From an uncultured Paracoccaceae bacterium (GTDB taxonomy: Bacteria; Pseudomonadota; Alphaproteobacteria; Rhodobacterales; Rhodobacteraceae), in contig CANNFA010000001.1 in the NCBI GenBank assembly GCA_947503765.1, forward strand, positions 310,001 to 374,000: a DNA stretch of 64,000 bases, read 5' to 3'. Numbering within the stretch: position 1 is the first letter of the stretch; the number at the start of each line of letters is the position of its first letter. Under the pieces are notes generated by a model that had not been told where the DNA came from, searched no databases, and saw nothing but the letters and a program-made list of their open reading frames with translations. The position numbers and the translations under genes are program-made. Shown piece by piece: positions 44,321 through 53,838 of this stretch.

Positions 44321-45370
44321 TCATGGCTCCGGCCGGGCCGGTGCGGCGTCCCTTCCTGCAAAGCAGTAGCGCGCGCGGCCGGCCTTTTTCGACGCATATA
44401 GCGCCGCATCCGCGTCCTGCAGCATCCGCTCGGGGTCGGGCGCGGCGTAATCGGTGCTGACGACGATGCCGATACTGCCCGAGATACGGCAGGCCGCGCC
44501 GCCATAGGGGATCGGCTGTTCCAGCCGCAACAGCAGCCGCCGGGCGATTCCGGCCAGCCGCGCGGCATCGGTCAGCCGATGGAAGACCAGCACGAATTCG
44601 TCGCCGCCCGCGCGCACCACGGTGTCCTGCTCGCGCGTCTCCTCGCGCAGGATCGCGGCGACGGCGCGCAGCACCTCGTCGCCGGCGGCATGGCCCTGCT
44701 CGTCATTGACCTGCTTGAAGAAATCGAGGTCGAGCTGCATCAGGCCGAACCGCTCGCGCGCGGCACGGTAGCGGTCCAGCACCATCTCCATCGCGCGGCG
44801 GTTGGCAAGCCCGGTCAGCGCGTCGGTCTGCGACAGTTCCTCGGCCCGGTGCCGCGCGCCCTGAAGCCGGCGGGTCAGGCGCAGCGATTCGGCCCGGATC
44901 GCGGCGTTCGCCTCTGCCAGGTAAAGCAGTTCCACCGTCAGGTCGGTCGGCGGGAAATCGGCACCGGTCAGGTCGTAGACGCCCAGCGCCTCGACCGCGC
45001 CGATCCCGAAGGACAGGTTGACCAGAACCCCCGCGCCGCCCGCCAGCGGCACGCACTGGCCGGTAAGCGCGGTCGCCGGCGCGTCGCGGAACCTCAGATG
45101 CAGCACCGCCCCGGCGGTGGCGACCAGATCGGCGAAACAGGTCACGTCATGCGGGCGGCGCAGTTCGAACACCTCCAGCAGGCGCGTACCGGCCAGCGCG
45201 CGCGCCGGACGCAGACGGGCCAGCGTCGGCCCGACATGCCGGATATGCCCGGTTGACGAGACGATCAGCGCCATCGGCATCAGCCGGTCCAGCGCGTCGG
45301 TCGCCAGCACCACGGCACAGACCGGCGGAGCCGAGCCGCCATCGGCGGCGGGCGGTGTCTGCACGTTCAT
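44321..45370 (-). CDS. diguanylate cyclase with H-NOX-associated-like sensor domain
   Basis: The product has 349 residues. The N-terminal part (about 20-140) contains GHIRHVGPTLARL and LLEVFELRRP, resembling the HNOBA/PAS-like domain found beside haem-NO sensors. A helical linker (about 145-180) leads to a GGDEF domain with active-site GGDEF at 255-259 and an inhibitory I-site REQD at 246-249, five residues upstream. It should make cyclic di-GMP with product inhibition. The start at 45370 overlaps the H-NOX gene by ATGA, so the two proteins are made together and NO control of the cyclase is the obvious inference. Confidence 0.88.
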   Translation of the reverse strand: MNVQTPPAADGGSAPPVCAVVLATDALDRLMPMALIVSSTGHIRHVGPTLARLRPARALAGTRLLEVFELRRPHDVTCFADLVATAGAVLHLRFRDAPATALTGQCVPLAGGAGVLVNLSFGIGAVEALGVYDLTGADFPPTDLTVELLYLAEANAAIRAESLRLTRRLQGARHRAEELSQTDALTGLANRRAMEMVLDRYRAARERFGLMQLDLDFFKQVNDEQGHAAGDEVLRAVAAILREETREQDTVVRAGGDEFVLVFHRLTDAARLAGIARRLLLRLEQPIPYGGAACRISGSIGIVVSTDYAAPDPERMLQDADAALYASKKAGRARYCFAGRDAAPARPEP

Positions 45371-45954
45371 CGCGCGTCCCCGCCCAGCCGGAAGGTCCGC
45401 GGCTCGGCAAAGGCCGCCGCGGCAAGGTCGATCGACACGGTCTCGACCTCGCCGCGCCGCCCCCGATGATCGAGCAGCACAAGCGCGCCGTAATCGTCGG
45501 CCATGGCGCGCAGGATGCCGACCGCGACATGGCCGAAGCCTGCCACCCGATGCGTCACCGACAAGGTGAAGGCCGTGCCGTCGTGCTGCCGCAAATCCAG
45601 CAAAGGCAGGCGCAGGTCCGGCAGCGCCAGCCGGGTACGTTCGTGCAGGTGATCCAGCGAATACAGGAAGTCGGGAAAGCTGGGTCCGCCGAACCGCAGC
45701 AGCCGCCGGATCACGGCCATGTGCGGGTGCGACACGAGGTAGGTGCCGATATCGTCGAGGATCACCTCGCGCGGGCGGGACAAATCCGAGGCAGCCGCCC
45801 GCAGCACCGCATCGGCCGGACCGTGCGGGTAGGTCAGCATCGCCTCGAACCCGTCCGGGCCGAGCCCGGCCGCCGCCGCGATCGCGTGCCACCTGTCCTC
45901 GCCGTATGTGTCCTGCAGGAAGCATTGCAGGGCGCGGTTGATCATCCCGTGCAT
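45367..45954 (-). CDS. H-NOX haem nitric-oxide sensor protein
   Basis: The product has 195 residues. MHGMINRALQCFLQDTYGED at the start and FLYSLDHLHERTRLALP match H-NOX proteins, with His104 as the probable proximal haem ligand. The usual YxSxR haem-propionate motif appears as SVTHR (132-136), keeping the Arg but replacing Tyr and Ser. This could weaken haem binding or alter ligand selectivity. Bacterial H-NOX proteins bind NO and regulate a neighbouring kinase or cyclase, here a GGDEF protein. The start at 45954 gives the canonical N-terminus; the longer frame upstream is non-homologous. Confidence 0.82.
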   Translation of the reverse strand: MHGMINRALQCFLQDTYGEDRWHAIAAAAGLGPDGFEAMLTYPHGPADAVLRAAASDLSRPREVILDDIGTYLVSHPHMAVIRRLLRFGGPSFPDFLYSLDHLHERTRLALPDLRLPLLDLRQHDGTAFTLSVTHRVAGFGHVAVGILRAMADDYGALVLLDHRGRRGEVETVSIDLAAAAFAEPRTFRLGGDAR

Positions 45955-46186
45955 CTTCGCCTCTGTTCGTATCCTGAACAGGGCTACCCCGATTCCGTTA
46001 AGGAATCGCGAAGCGCAACGCCAGATTCGGCAGCGCGGCGTTGCCGGCCTGTGCCGTGGCGGCGCGCGGTACGGGTAAAAGGGCACATGCGCCGCGCAGT
46101 ACTCTCCATACGGAGATTCGCCATAATGTTCGATAAGTAATATTATTGACCGTCAAAGCCGCAAAAATAGTCACTAAATATCAAAT
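45955..46186. promoter_or_regulatory. upstream region of the H-NOX/cyclase operon with inverted repeats
   Basis: These 232 bases contain GATTCC-GTTAA-GGAATC (45991-46007), centred about 45 bases before the H-NOX ATG, and GCAACGCC-N14-GGCGTTGC (46015-46044). A smaller TCTCC-ATAC-GGAGA occurs at 46103-46116. The part beyond 46120 is AT-rich. The first repeat is well placed to be an operator. No TTG-N8-CAA box was found (a TTG-N5-CAA near 46147 has the wrong spacing). Confidence 0.4.
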
Positions 46187-46882
46187 TTATATGCCCAGGT
46201 ATTCAAGCAGGCCGCCAATATCCGGCAGTACGGCATCCGCCAGCGGCGCGAGTTCGTCATGCCGTGCCAGTCCGGTCAGAACCGCGACCGCGGGCATCCC
46301 TGCCGCCCGCGCCGCGTCCAGATCGTGGGTGCTGTCCCCCACCATCAGCACATGCGCCGGGTCCAGCCCCATCGCCGAGGCAAAGCCGAGACACATCCCC
46401 GGTGCGGGCTTGCCGCCATAGCCGCTGTCATACCCGGCGATGAAATCGAACGCCTCCTCCTGGCCGGCGGCGGCGAGATGCGCGCGTGCCGGCGCCTCGG
46501 CATCGTTGGTCGCCACGCCCAGCTTCAGCCCCGCGCCGCGCAGCGCGGCCAGGAGCGGCGCCAGCGGTACTGCCTCTACCTGCGGGGCCTGCGCGGCCGA
46601 GGCGTTGAGCGTCCGGGTCAGGTCCGCATCCGACATCTCCGGCACGCCCGGCCCGAGCAGCCGCACGATGTCGTCGGGGGTGCCGGCGATCACCTCGCTG
46701 GCGGGGTCGAAGCGGCGGCTGGCCATGTCGAACCCGATCCGCGCGCCCAGCGCCGCCGCCCGGCCCGCATCGCCTCGTGCGAGATCCGTCAGCGTCGTTG
46801 CCGCCCAGGCGCACCATGTCGCCTCGAAATCGAACAGCGTGCCGTCCTTGTCGAACAGCACGCCCCGGATATGGTCGGTCAT
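46187..46882 (-). CDS. HAD-superfamily phosphatase (phosphoglycolate phosphatase-like)
   Basis: The product has 231 residues. HAD motif I FDKDGTLFDF, motif II ATND, the Lys motif GKPAPG and the acid motif VGDSTHDLDAA are intact, with a helical cap between I and II. The sequence is closest to Gph-like phosphatases, but the substrate is not determined. The ATG at 46882 has GAGGG seven bases upstream. The gene lies downstream of a leftward 5'-nucleotidase gene with a hairpin between. Confidence 0.82.
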   Translation of the reverse strand: MTDHIRGVLFDKDGTLFDFEATWCAWAATTLTDLARGDAGRAAALGARIGFDMASRRFDPASEVIAGTPDDIVRLLGPGVPEMSDADLTRTLNASAAQAPQVEAVPLAPLLAALRGAGLKLGVATNDAEAPARAHLAAAGQEEAFDFIAGYDSGYGGKPAPGMCLGFASAMGLDPAHVLMVGDSTHDLDAARAAGMPAVAVLTGLARHDELAPLADAVLPDIGGLLEYLGI

Positions 46883-46914
46883 TGCACCCTCATTTTCCGT
46901 GCTGCACGGCAAAT

Positions 46915-46937
46915 GGCAGGACCCTTCGGGCCCTGCC
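46915..46937 (-). terminator. hairpin after the 5'-nucleotidase gene
   Basis: GGCAGG and CCTGCC arms, extended by a CCC/GGG pair after one mismatch, enclose a TTC loop about 95 bases beyond the leftward nucleotidase stop. Only ATTT follows in that direction, so it is a weak candidate. Confidence 0.35.
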
Positions 46938-47030
46938 TGCTTTTCCGTCGCTCGATGCCGATACATCGAAGGCCGCCGCCGGTCAAAGCGGCGGGGCCGG
47001 ACCGCTCGGGGCGGCCCGACACCTTGGTGC

Positions 47031-48593
47031 CTACTTCGAGATCGTGATCCGCCCGTCCGTATAGGGCGTGTAGGGCGCGTTCTCGATCAGGTATTCCGCC
47101 ACCACATCGGCCAGGTCCGGGCCGAAATCATAGGCATTCGCGGCATCAACGAACATCTTGTAGCCGTCGCCGCCGTTGCGCACGTAGTTGTTCGACACGA
47201 CGCCGTAGGTCGCCGCCGGGTCGAGCGGTGCGCCGTCCACCATCACGTCGGATACCCGGCTGCCCGGCTCTGCCGACGCGTCCACGGCAAAGGTCATGCC
47301 GGCCACCTGCGGGAACCGGCCGGCGCCGTCCTCGATCTGGCTGACGCCGTTCTCCAGCGCCGCCAGCAGCACGTCGCCGGTGACCTGGAAGGTGGACAGC
47401 GTGTTCTGGAACGGCAGCACCGTCAGCACCTCGCCCATCGTCACCTCGCCCGCGTCGATCGAGGCGCGCAGACCGCCGCTGTTGACGATCGCCACGTCGA
47501 TGCCCTGGTCCCTGGTGCGCGCCAGCGTGGCGTCGGCGACGAGGTTGCCCATCTCGCATTCCATCGCCCGGCACACGTCGCGCCCGCCCTCGATCGGCGC
47601 GGCGCTTTCGGCCACGACCTTCTGGCGGATTTCCTCGAGCGGGATCGCCAGCTCGCCCACGCGCTCCTTGGTGATATCGTCCTCGGCCACCGAGGCATCC
47701 AGCAGGATCGGCTCTCCCACCGCCTCGGTGATGACGCCGTCATCGTCGAAGGTCACCTTCAGCTCGCCCAGGAACTTGCTGTAGGCATAGGCCTGCACGA
47801 TGGCGGTGGTGCCGACCATCACCGGATACGGGCCCTTGGCCCCCTCGATCGTGTTCGACAGCAGGCTGTTGTCATGCCCGCCGACGATGATGTCGACATC
47901 CGGGTTCGCCTCGGCCACCGCCTTGTCGACGTTCAGGCCGGAATGCGACAGCACGATGATCTTGTCGATGCCGTTCGCCTTCATCCGCTCCACCTCGGCG
48001 GCGACGGCATCGGCGGGCGGGGTGAAGATGATGTTCTTGCCGGGGCTGGCCAGCTCGTCGGTATCCTGCGGCGTCAGGCCGATCAGGCCGAACTTTTCGC
48101 CGTCCCGCTCGATCACCACCGATTTCTCGATGCTGCCGGCCAGGATCGGCTCGCCGGAGATGTCGGCATTCGACATCAGGATCGGGAAGTCGAGGCTGTC
48201 GACGAAGCCCTTGAGAACCTCGGGCCCGTCGTCGAATTCGTGGTTGCCCACGGTCATCGCGTCATAGCCCATCTTGTTCATCATCTCGGCCGCGGCCTTG
48301 CCCTTGTAATAGGTGTAGAACAAGGTGCCCTGGAACTGGTCGCCGCCGTCGAGCAGCAGGTAGTTGCCGGCCCGCTCCTTGGCGTCCTCGATGGCCGTCA
48401 CCAGCCGGGCGGAGCCGCCGAAGCATTCGCCCGCCTCGTTGTCCTCGGCCGAACAGGTCGAATCGTAGGCCGAGATCGGCTCGAACCGGGCATGGAAGTC
48501 GTTGGTGTGCAGGATGGTGATCGTGTACTCAGCCGACGCCATTCCGGCCGACAGGCCCAGAACGGCGGTCGCAGTCAGGAAACGTGCGAGCAT
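47031..48593 (-). CDS. periplasmic 5'-nucleotidase / metallophosphatase
   Basis: The product has 520 residues. The signal peptide ends near MASA. The N-terminal calcineurin-like domain has ILHTNDFHARF, DGGDQFQGT, VGNHEFDDG, LSHSGLN and GGHDNS, the metal-binding and catalytic blocks. The C-terminal 5'-nucleotidase domain has NSGGLRASIDAGEVTMGE and a stacking loop near NNYVRNGGDGY. It should dephosphorylate extracellular nucleotides (UshA type). It is transcribed alone, 152 bases from a divergent peptidase gene. Confidence 0.93.
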   Translation of the reverse strand: MLARFLTATAVLGLSAGMASAEYTITILHTNDFHARFEPISAYDSTCSAEDNEAGECFGGSARLVTAIEDAKERAGNYLLLDGGDQFQGTLFYTYYKGKAAAEMMNKMGYDAMTVGNHEFDDGPEVLKGFVDSLDFPILMSNADISGEPILAGSIEKSVVIERDGEKFGLIGLTPQDTDELASPGKNIIFTPPADAVAAEVERMKANGIDKIIVLSHSGLNVDKAVAEANPDVDIIVGGHDNSLLSNTIEGAKGPYPVMVGTTAIVQAYAYSKFLGELKVTFDDDGVITEAVGEPILLDASVAEDDITKERVGELAIPLEEIRQKVVAESAAPIEGGRDVCRAMECEMGNLVADATLARTRDQGIDVAIVNSGGLRASIDAGEVTMGEVLTVLPFQNTLSTFQVTGDVLLAALENGVSQIEDGAGRFPQVAGMTFAVDASAEPGSRVSDVMVDGAPLDPAATYGVVSNNYVRNGGDGYKMFVDAANAYDFGPDLADVVAEYLIENAPYTPYTDGRITISK

Positions 48594-48744
48594 GGATGGT
48601 CTCCCCGTTGGTTGATCGCACCAGATTGGCCGCGCCGCGCCGCGGAGTCAAAGCCGTTCGACATGCGCCGCCGGCCGGACCCGTCCGATCCCGCCGGTTG
48701 ACCGGGCGCATTGACCGGCAGCACGCGCACCCCATATCGGCCCG

Positions 48745-49521
48745 ATGACCGCGCTGCGTCTTGCATGGATCCTCTTGCGCTCGGCCCTGATGGCCGCCGC
48801 CGCGGCCGGCGCGCTGGCCTTTGCCGCCGTGCCGATGCCGCTCAGGGCGTTCACGCCGGGCCTGTTCGGCCTGCCCCAGGTGGCGCCCAACCTGCATATC
48901 GACGTGCCCGCCGAGGCGCCGCGCGTTCGGGCGATGATCGCCGCGGCCGAGGCCCGCACAAGCGCCGTGTTCGGCCCGCTGCGCGCCGATCCGGCCTGGG
49001 TGGTGTGCACGGCGCAGGCCTGCGCCGATCGCCTCGGCCTTCGGCCCAACGGGATGACCTATGCCGCGCATGTCATCGTGATCGGCCCCGGCGGCCTGTC
49101 CGAGATGGTGTTCACGCATGAGCGGGTCCATGCCGAACTGCACCGCAGCCTGTCGCCGCGAGATCTGCTGGGCCCGCGCTTTCCCGCCTGGTTCGATGAA
49201 GGGCTGGCCGCGCATGTGTCCGGGGATTCGCGGCTGTTCCGGCCGGCCGACCCGCGCGCGGCCGACTGGATCCGCGCGGCGGAGGATTTCTTTTCCTGGC
49301 GCCGGCTGCGCGAGGGCCGCGACTGGCGCGACAGCTACGGCGCCGCCGCGACGCTGGTCGCCGAGATCGAGGGCCGGCTTGGCGCGGACGGCCTGCGCGC
49401 CCTGATCGAGACGGTCGAGGCGGGCACCCCCTTCGACGCGGCGCTGGCAGGCGCGATGGGGTCTGACGCGCCGGCGGGCGCGATGGGGTCTGACGCGCCG
49501 GCGGGCGCGATGGGCGACTGA
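48745..49521 (+). CDS. HExxH zinc metallopeptidase-like protein with C-terminal repeat
   Basis: The product has 258 residues. An N-terminal hydrophobic segment (about 8-34) is an anchor or signal. HERVH at 125-129 and Glu152 in WFDEGLAAH form a gluzincin-type zinc site (peptidase MA-like). The substrate is unknown. The end of the protein is made of two copies of GAMGSDAPA and a truncated third, GAMGD, produced by a 27-bp DNA repeat that runs over the stop codon. Such a tail is unlikely to be catalytically needed. Confidence 0.75.
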   Translation: MTALRLAWILLRSALMAAAAAGALAFAAVPMPLRAFTPGLFGLPQVAPNLHIDVPAEAPRVRAMIAAAEARTSAVFGPLRADPAWVVCTAQACADRLGLRPNGMTYAAHVIVIGPGGLSEMVFTHERVHAELHRSLSPRDLLGPRFPAWFDEGLAAHVSGDSRLFRPADPRAADWIRAAEDFFSWRRLREGRDWRDSYGAAATLVAEIEGRLGADGLRALIETVEAGTPFDAALAGAMGSDAPAGAMGSDAPAGAMGD

Positions 49522-49531
49522 CGCGCCGGCG
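49450..49531 (+). repeat. 27-bp tandem repeat spanning a stop codon
   Basis: Two identical 27-base copies (49450-49476, 49477-49503) are followed by a 28-base copy (49504-49531). In that third copy a CGAC replaces GTC and shifts the frame so that TGA becomes the stop codon of the peptidase gene. A partial fourth copy follows. Confidence 0.9.
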
Positions 49532-49580
49532 GGCGCACCCCCGCTTGACGCGCAAGCGGCGGCGCGCCATTGCAGGCGCC

Positions 49581-49919
49581 ATGTTGATCTACAAGATTTT
49601 CCGCACCGCCGAGTGGCAGGCGCTTCAGGCCGATGGCAGCACCGAGGGCGCGCCGGTCGATCTGGCCGACGGCTACATCCACTTCTCCACCGCCGCGCAG
49701 GCGCGCGAGACCGCGGCAAAGCACTTTGCCGGGGCCGAGGGGCTATGGCTCATCGCGGTGGAGGCGGACGGCCTGCGGGACGCGCTGAGGTGGGAGCCGT
49801 CGCGCGGCGGCGCGCTGTTTCCGCATCTCTACCGCCCGCTGCGGATGGACGATGTCGCCTGGGCCGAGCCGCTGCCGCTGGCGGACGGCACCCACCGCTT
49901 CCCGGCCCGGATGGCATGA
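49581..49919 (+). CDS. DUF952 family protein
   Basis: The product has 112 residues. [31 protein letters not shown] and [14 protein letters not shown] are the recognised DUF952 blocks; the fold is related to ADP-ribosyltransferase-like small proteins, but the function is unknown. The ATG at 49581 gives the usual MLIYKI start. The stop overlaps pyrD in an ATGA, a gene pair often seen in Rhodobacteraceae. Confidence 0.85.
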   Translation: MLIYKIFRTAEWQALQADGSTEGAPVDLADGYIHFSTAAQARETAAKHFAGAEGLWLIAVEADGLRDALRWEPSRGGALFPHLYRPLRMDDVAWAEPLPLADGTHRFPARMA

Positions 49920-50974
49920 GCCTGCCCGAACGCATCGGCCTTTCGCTGCTGCGCCGGATCGACCCGGAACGGGCCCACGACCTGGCGCTGGCCGCGCTGC
50001 GCGCCGGGCTGACGCCCTGCCCCGGCCCCGTCGCCCTGCCGCGCCTTGCCGTGCGCCTGGCGGGGATGGATCTGGCCAACCCGCTGGGCCTGGCCGCCGG
50101 GTTCGACAAGAACGCGGTGGCGATACGGCGCCTGTCGGCGGCTGGGTTCGGATTTCTCGAATTCGGCGCCGCCACGCCGCGCCCGCAGTCCGGCAATCCG
50201 CGCCCGCGCCTGTTCCGCCTGCCCGAGGACCGCGCCGCGATCAACCGCTTCGGCTTCAACAACGACGGGGCCGGCGCCATCGCCGCGCGCCTTGCCGCCT
50301 GCCGGCCCGGCACGCCGCGCGGGCTGAACCTGGGCGCGAACAGGGACAGCCCGGACCGCGCCGGCGATTTCGCCGAGGTTCTGCGCATCGCCGGGCCGCA
50401 TGTCGATTTCGTCACCGTCAACGTCTCTTCGCCCAACACCGAGCGGCTGCGCGATCTGCAGGGCGGCGCGGCGCTGTCGGGCCTGCTTGCCCGCGTGATC
50501 GAGACCCGCGACGCACTGGCCGTCCGGATCCCCGTCTTTCTCAAGATCGCGCCCGACCTCGGCGCGGCCGAGATCGCGGCGGTCGCCCGCGTCGCGCTGG
50601 ATGCGCGGATCGACGCGATCATCGCCACCAACAGCACCCTCGCCCGCGACGGTCTGATCGGCGCGGCACGGGCCGAGCCCGGCGGCCTTTCGGGCGCGCC
50701 GCTCTTTGATCGCTCGACGCGCGTTCTGGCGCGGCTGTCGGTCGAAACCGGCGGCGCGATGCCGTTGATCGGGGTCGGCGGGGTGTCCTCGGCCGAGGAC
50801 GCCTATGCCAAGATCCGCGCCGGCGCCAGCGCGGTGCAGCTTTACACCGCGATGGTCTATCAGGGCCTGTCGCTGGTGCCGCGCCTGCTGCGCGGTCTCG
50901 ACGCCTTGCTTGCGCAGGACGGCTTTGCCACTGTCGCAGACGCGGTCGGCACCGCGCGAAAGGACTGGCTATGA
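49916..50974 (+). CDS. pyrD: dihydroorotate dehydrogenase (quinone)
   Basis: The product has 352 residues. Class 2 features are an N-terminal amphipathic region for the membrane, [29 protein letters not shown], and the NVSSPNT segment holding the catalytic serine. FMN-binding [13 protein letters not shown] and YTAMVYQGL follow. It oxidises dihydroorotate to orotate in pyrimidine synthesis, passing electrons to quinone. The start is fixed by overlap with the DUF952 gene and its stop overlaps arsC. Confidence 0.94.
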   Translation: MSLPERIGLSLLRRIDPERAHDLALAALRAGLTPCPGPVALPRLAVRLAGMDLANPLGLAAGFDKNAVAIRRLSAAGFGFLEFGAATPRPQSGNPRPRLFRLPEDRAAINRFGFNNDGAGAIAARLAACRPGTPRGLNLGANRDSPDRAGDFAEVLRIAGPHVDFVTVNVSSPNTERLRDLQGGAALSGLLARVIETRDALAVRIPVFLKIAPDLGAAEIAAVARVALDARIDAIIATNSTLARDGLIGAARAEPGGLSGAPLFDRSTRVLARLSVETGGAMPLIGVGGVSSAEDAYAKIRAGASAVQLYTAMVYQGLSLVPRLLRGLDALLAQDGFATVADAVGTARKDWL

Positions 50975-51321
50975 TTCCCGTCACGATCTGGCACAACCCG
51001 CGCTGCTCCAAGTCGCGGCAGACCCTCGAATTGCTGCGCGGGCGGGGCTGCGAGATCACCCAGCGCCGGTATCTGGACGACCCGCCCGACGCGGACGAGT
51101 TGCGCGAGGCGCTGTGCAAGCTCGACCTGCCCGCGCTGGCGCTGGTCCGCCGGCAGGAGGCCGCGTTCCGGGAGACCGGCCTGAGCGCGGACAGCGACGA
51201 GGCCAGCCTGATCGCCGCGATGGCGGCGCACCCGATCCTGATCGAGCGGCCCGTGGTCTTCGCAGGCGGCCGCGCCGCGCTTGGCCGGCCGCCCGAATCG
51301 GTTCTGGAGATCCTCGAATGA
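50971..51321 (+). CDS. arsC: ArsC-family arsenate reductase (glutaredoxin type)
   Basis: The product has 116 residues. [14 protein letters not shown] holds the catalytic Cys12, [19 protein letters not shown] includes the conserved Arg residues, and the fold is thioredoxin-like. It should reduce arsenate with glutathione and glutaredoxin, though Spx/YffB-like relatives without arsenate activity share these motifs. It is coupled by ATGA overlaps to pyrD and the dapA-like gene; no other ars gene is present, so a housekeeping role is possible. Confidence 0.82.
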   Translation: MIPVTIWHNPRCSKSRQTLELLRGRGCEITQRRYLDDPPDADELREALCKLDLPALALVRRQEAAFRETGLSADSDEASLIAAMAAHPILIERPVVFAGGRAALGRPPESVLEILE

Positions 51322-52208
51322 CCGCCGCCCGCAACCTGCACGGTGTCGTGCCCTACCTGCCCTCGCCGCTGACCGCCGAGGGCGAGATCGACCGCGCGGC
51401 GCTGACCCGCCTGTGCCACCACCTGATCGCGCAGGGCGTGCACGGGCTGACGCCGCTGGGATCGACCGGCGAGTTCGCCTATCTCGACGCGGATCGCCGC
51501 CGCGCCGTGGTCGAAACGGTGATCGAGGCGGCAGCGGGCCGGGTGCCGGTCATCGCCGGCGTCGCCGCCACCGACACCCATGGTGCGGTGCGCCAGGCGC
51601 GCGACTGGCAGGCGCTGGGCGCCGACGGCATCCTCGCCGTGATGGAGGCGTATTTCCCCGTCGCCGAGGACGGGGTGGTAAGCTATTTCACCGCCATCGC
51701 CGATGCCACCGACCTGCCGGTGACGCTTTATACCAACCCGAATTTCCAGCGGTCCGACCTGACGCTGGGTGCGATCGAACGGCTGGCGGCGCATCCGAAC
51801 ATCCTGTACCTCAAGGACGCCTCGACCAATACCGGCCGCCTGCTGACGATCCTGAACCGGGTGGAGGGCAGGCTGGGCGTGTTCGCGGCGTCGTCGCATA
51901 TTACCACCGCGGTGATGCTGATCGGCGGGCGCGGCTGGCTGGCCGGGCCGTCCTGCCTGATCCCGCGCCAGTCGGTGGCGCTGTACGATCTGTGCCGCGC
52001 CGGCGACTGGGACGCGGCGATGGACCTGCAGCGCCGTCTCTGGGCGGTGAACCAGGCCTTTGCCAAGTACAACCTGGCCGCCGCGGTCAAGGCGGGGCTC
52101 AGGCTTCAGGGGTTCGATTGCGGCGACCCCGCGCCGCCGCAGGCCCGCCTGACCGACCCGCAGATCGCCGAGCTGCGCGCCGCGCTGGAGGCGGTCGGCG
52201 CCTTGTGA
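51318..52208 (+). CDS. dihydrodipicolinate synthase family aldolase/lyase
   Basis: The product has 296 residues and is a TIM-barrel protein of the DapA/NAL family. Visible are [11 protein letters not shown] (pyruvate-binding), LYTNPNF in the tyrosine region, and YLKDAS with the Schiff-base lysine. The YTNPN variant differs from the YNVPGR typical of true lysine-pathway DapA, so another 2-oxo acid aldolase or lyase is likely. It is the last gene of the DUF952-pyrD-arsC operon, coupled by ATGA. Confidence 0.82.
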   Translation: MTAARNLHGVVPYLPSPLTAEGEIDRAALTRLCHHLIAQGVHGLTPLGSTGEFAYLDADRRRAVVETVIEAAAGRVPVIAGVAATDTHGAVRQARDWQALGADGILAVMEAYFPVAEDGVVSYFTAIADATDLPVTLYTNPNFQRSDLTLGAIERLAAHPNILYLKDASTNTGRLLTILNRVEGRLGVFAASSHITTAVMLIGGRGWLAGPSCLIPRQSVALYDLCRAGDWDAAMDLQRRLWAVNQAFAKYNLAAAVKAGLRLQGFDCGDPAPPQARLTDPQIAELRAALEAVGAL

Positions 52209-52235
52209 TCCGCCCTGCCGCCGGCGCGTTCGCGT

Positions 52236-52751
52236 TCAGTCGCCGGGTTTGGGCGGCATCAGGAAATGCCCGGTCGCCTGCGCATGGGGCCGCGCGCGGT
52301 TGTCCTGCCACGCCTCGACGAACACGCTGGCATAGCGCCGCCCCGAGCGTGTCACCCGCGCCCGCGCATAGGCATCGCGCGGCAGCCCGGAGCGCAGGTA
52401 GTCCACGGTGATGTCGATCGTCTTGGGCAGGCGCGGCGTGTTCGGCGGCGCGATCCCCGCGGCGTCGATGCGCCCCGATTCGATGTCGGACCACAGCCAG
52501 GACCACGACAGCTCGATGATCGCCGCGACCTCCAGGAATGCGGCTGTCGCGCCGCCATGCAGCGCCGGCAGCATCGGATTGCCGATCAGCTTGTCGTCGT
52601 ATGGCAGGAGCGCGGTCAGCTCGTCGCCGTGCCGCTCGAACACGATGCCCAGAAAGCCGATATAGGGCACACCGTCCACCAGCGCGCGCAGGGCGGCATC
52701 GCGGCGCTGCTTGACGATCTGAACGGGTTCGGGGCGCGCGCGGCCGCTCAT
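52236..52751 (-). CDS. PaaI-like thioesterase (hotdog fold)
   Basis: The product has 171 residues. A hotdog domain with [21 protein letters not shown] (about 62-80) holds the HGG active-site turn, and ITVDYLRSG follows. Substrates are likely acyl-CoA esters. The start overlaps the stop of a second thioesterase gene by ATGA, and the two are paralogous. It converges with the dapA-like gene across 27 bases. Confidence 0.82.
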   Translation of the reverse strand: MSGRARPEPVQIVKQRRDAALRALVDGVPYIGFLGIVFERHGDELTALLPYDDKLIGNPMLPALHGGATAAFLEVAAIIELSWSWLWSDIESGRIDAAGIAPPNTPRLPKTIDITVDYLRSGLPRDAYARARVTRSGRRYASVFVEAWQDNRARPHAQATGHFLMPPKPGD

Positions 52752-53179
52752 TCCGGGCGCTCCACGGTAAAGGCGGCGGCGGCGGCGGCGACCGGCCGGC
52801 TTTCATCCTCGTCGGTGGCGGTGGCGCGCACGAAGGCGATCGAGCGGGTGACATGGTAGCATTCGGCCCGCGCGGTGATCGCCTGGCCCGGCGTGGCGGG
52901 GCGCATGTAGTCGATCCGCAGATCCAGCGTCGCGGTGGTCAGCGACGCCTCGGGGTGGCTCATCACCGCGGCGCCGCTGCAACTGTCCATCAGCGCCGAC
53001 ACCGCGCCGCCATGGATCACCCCGGTGGCCGGATCGCCGATGAAGCGTTCGTCATAGGGCATCCGCAGCTCGGCCCAGCCCGCACCGAACGCGACCAGTT
53101 GCATGCCCAGCGCCCGCGAATGCGGCAGCGCGGCGATGAACTGGCGCGCGGCTTCGAGGGTGGTATCGGTCGCTGGCAT
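52748..53179 (-). CDS. PaaI-like thioesterase (hotdog fold)
   Basis: The product has 143 residues. [19 protein letters not shown] carries the HGG turn, followed by the conserved Asp/Glu segment; [14 protein letters not shown] is the usual central strand. It is the first gene of a two-thioesterase operon. The start at 53179 gives a family-length protein; ATG codons upstream add only a non-homologous leader. The neighbouring acyl-CoA pathway suggests recycling of CoA esters. Confidence 0.83.
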   Translation of the reverse strand: MPATDTTLEAARQFIAALPHSRALGMQLVAFGAGWAELRMPYDERFIGDPATGVIHGGAVSALMDSCSGAAVMSHPEASLTTATLDLRIDYMRPATPGQAITARAECYHVTRSIAFVRATATDEDESRPVAAAAAAFTVERPE

Positions 53180-53351
53180 GTCTGTCCCCGCCGGTTCGCG
53201 CATTGGCCGAATATTCCGATGCCCGCCCGCGCGCCGCAAGGACAAACTTGCCGGCCGGCGCCGGGCCGGGCGGCGAAAACCGGCCGCGTCACTCAGGCCG
53301 GTTGAACCCGCCTGCCTCCCGCCCTACCCTTTGTTCATCGGGAGAGTGCGG

Positions 53352-53753
53352 ATGACCGAAACACGCCTTGGCTTCAAGGAGATGTGCGCGCGCTTCGACG
53401 TGACGCCGCGCACGCTCCGCTATTACGAATATATCGAGCTGCTCTCGCCCGAGAAGGACGGCCGCACGCGGGTCTACGGCCCCCGCGAGGTGGCGCGCAT
53501 GACGCTGATCCTGCGCGGCCGGCGCTGGGGCTTCTCGCTCGAGGAGATCCGGCAATGGCTGGAGATCTACGAACAGCACGGCACGCGCGCGCAGATGCAG
53601 GTGCTTGCCGAACATGCCGACCGGCAGCTCGGTGTCCTGCGCCAGCAGCGCGTCGAGCTGGACACCGCCATCGCCGAGCTTGAGGACATGCGCCGCCAGG
53701 TCGCCGCGGATCTCGCCGCACCCGAGCCGCCAGGGCCGCGTGACGTGACGTAA
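53352..53753 (+). CDS. MerR family regulator (first of adjacent pair)
   Basis: The product has 133 residues: a winged helix-turn-helix [19 protein letters not shown] (about 8-26) with wing, then a coiled-coil dimer helix (about 80-120). No metal-binding cysteines lie at the end of the coiled coil, so it belongs to the group without metal sensing. It is 85 bases upstream of a second, similar MerR gene and ahead of the acyl-CoA dehydrogenase operon, which it probably controls. Confidence 0.88.
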   Translation: MTETRLGFKEMCARFDVTPRTLRYYEYIELLSPEKDGRTRVYGPREVARMTLILRGRRWGFSLEEIRQWLEIYEQHGTRAQMQVLAEHADRQLGVLRQQRVELDTAIAELEDMRRQVAADLAAPEPPGPRDVT

Positions 53754-53838
53754 CCGCTGCGGCGGGGAAGACCGGACTTGAAGCGCTTTGAGTGTACGGC
53801 CATTTGGGGCGCTGGCCGGAACCGCTGTGGAGGATCGC

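Noticed and set aside
46147-46157. TTGACCGTCAA as an FNR box upstream of the H-NOX operon
   Set aside because: The half-sites are separated by five bases, not eight, and the site is almost 200 bases from the H-NOX start.
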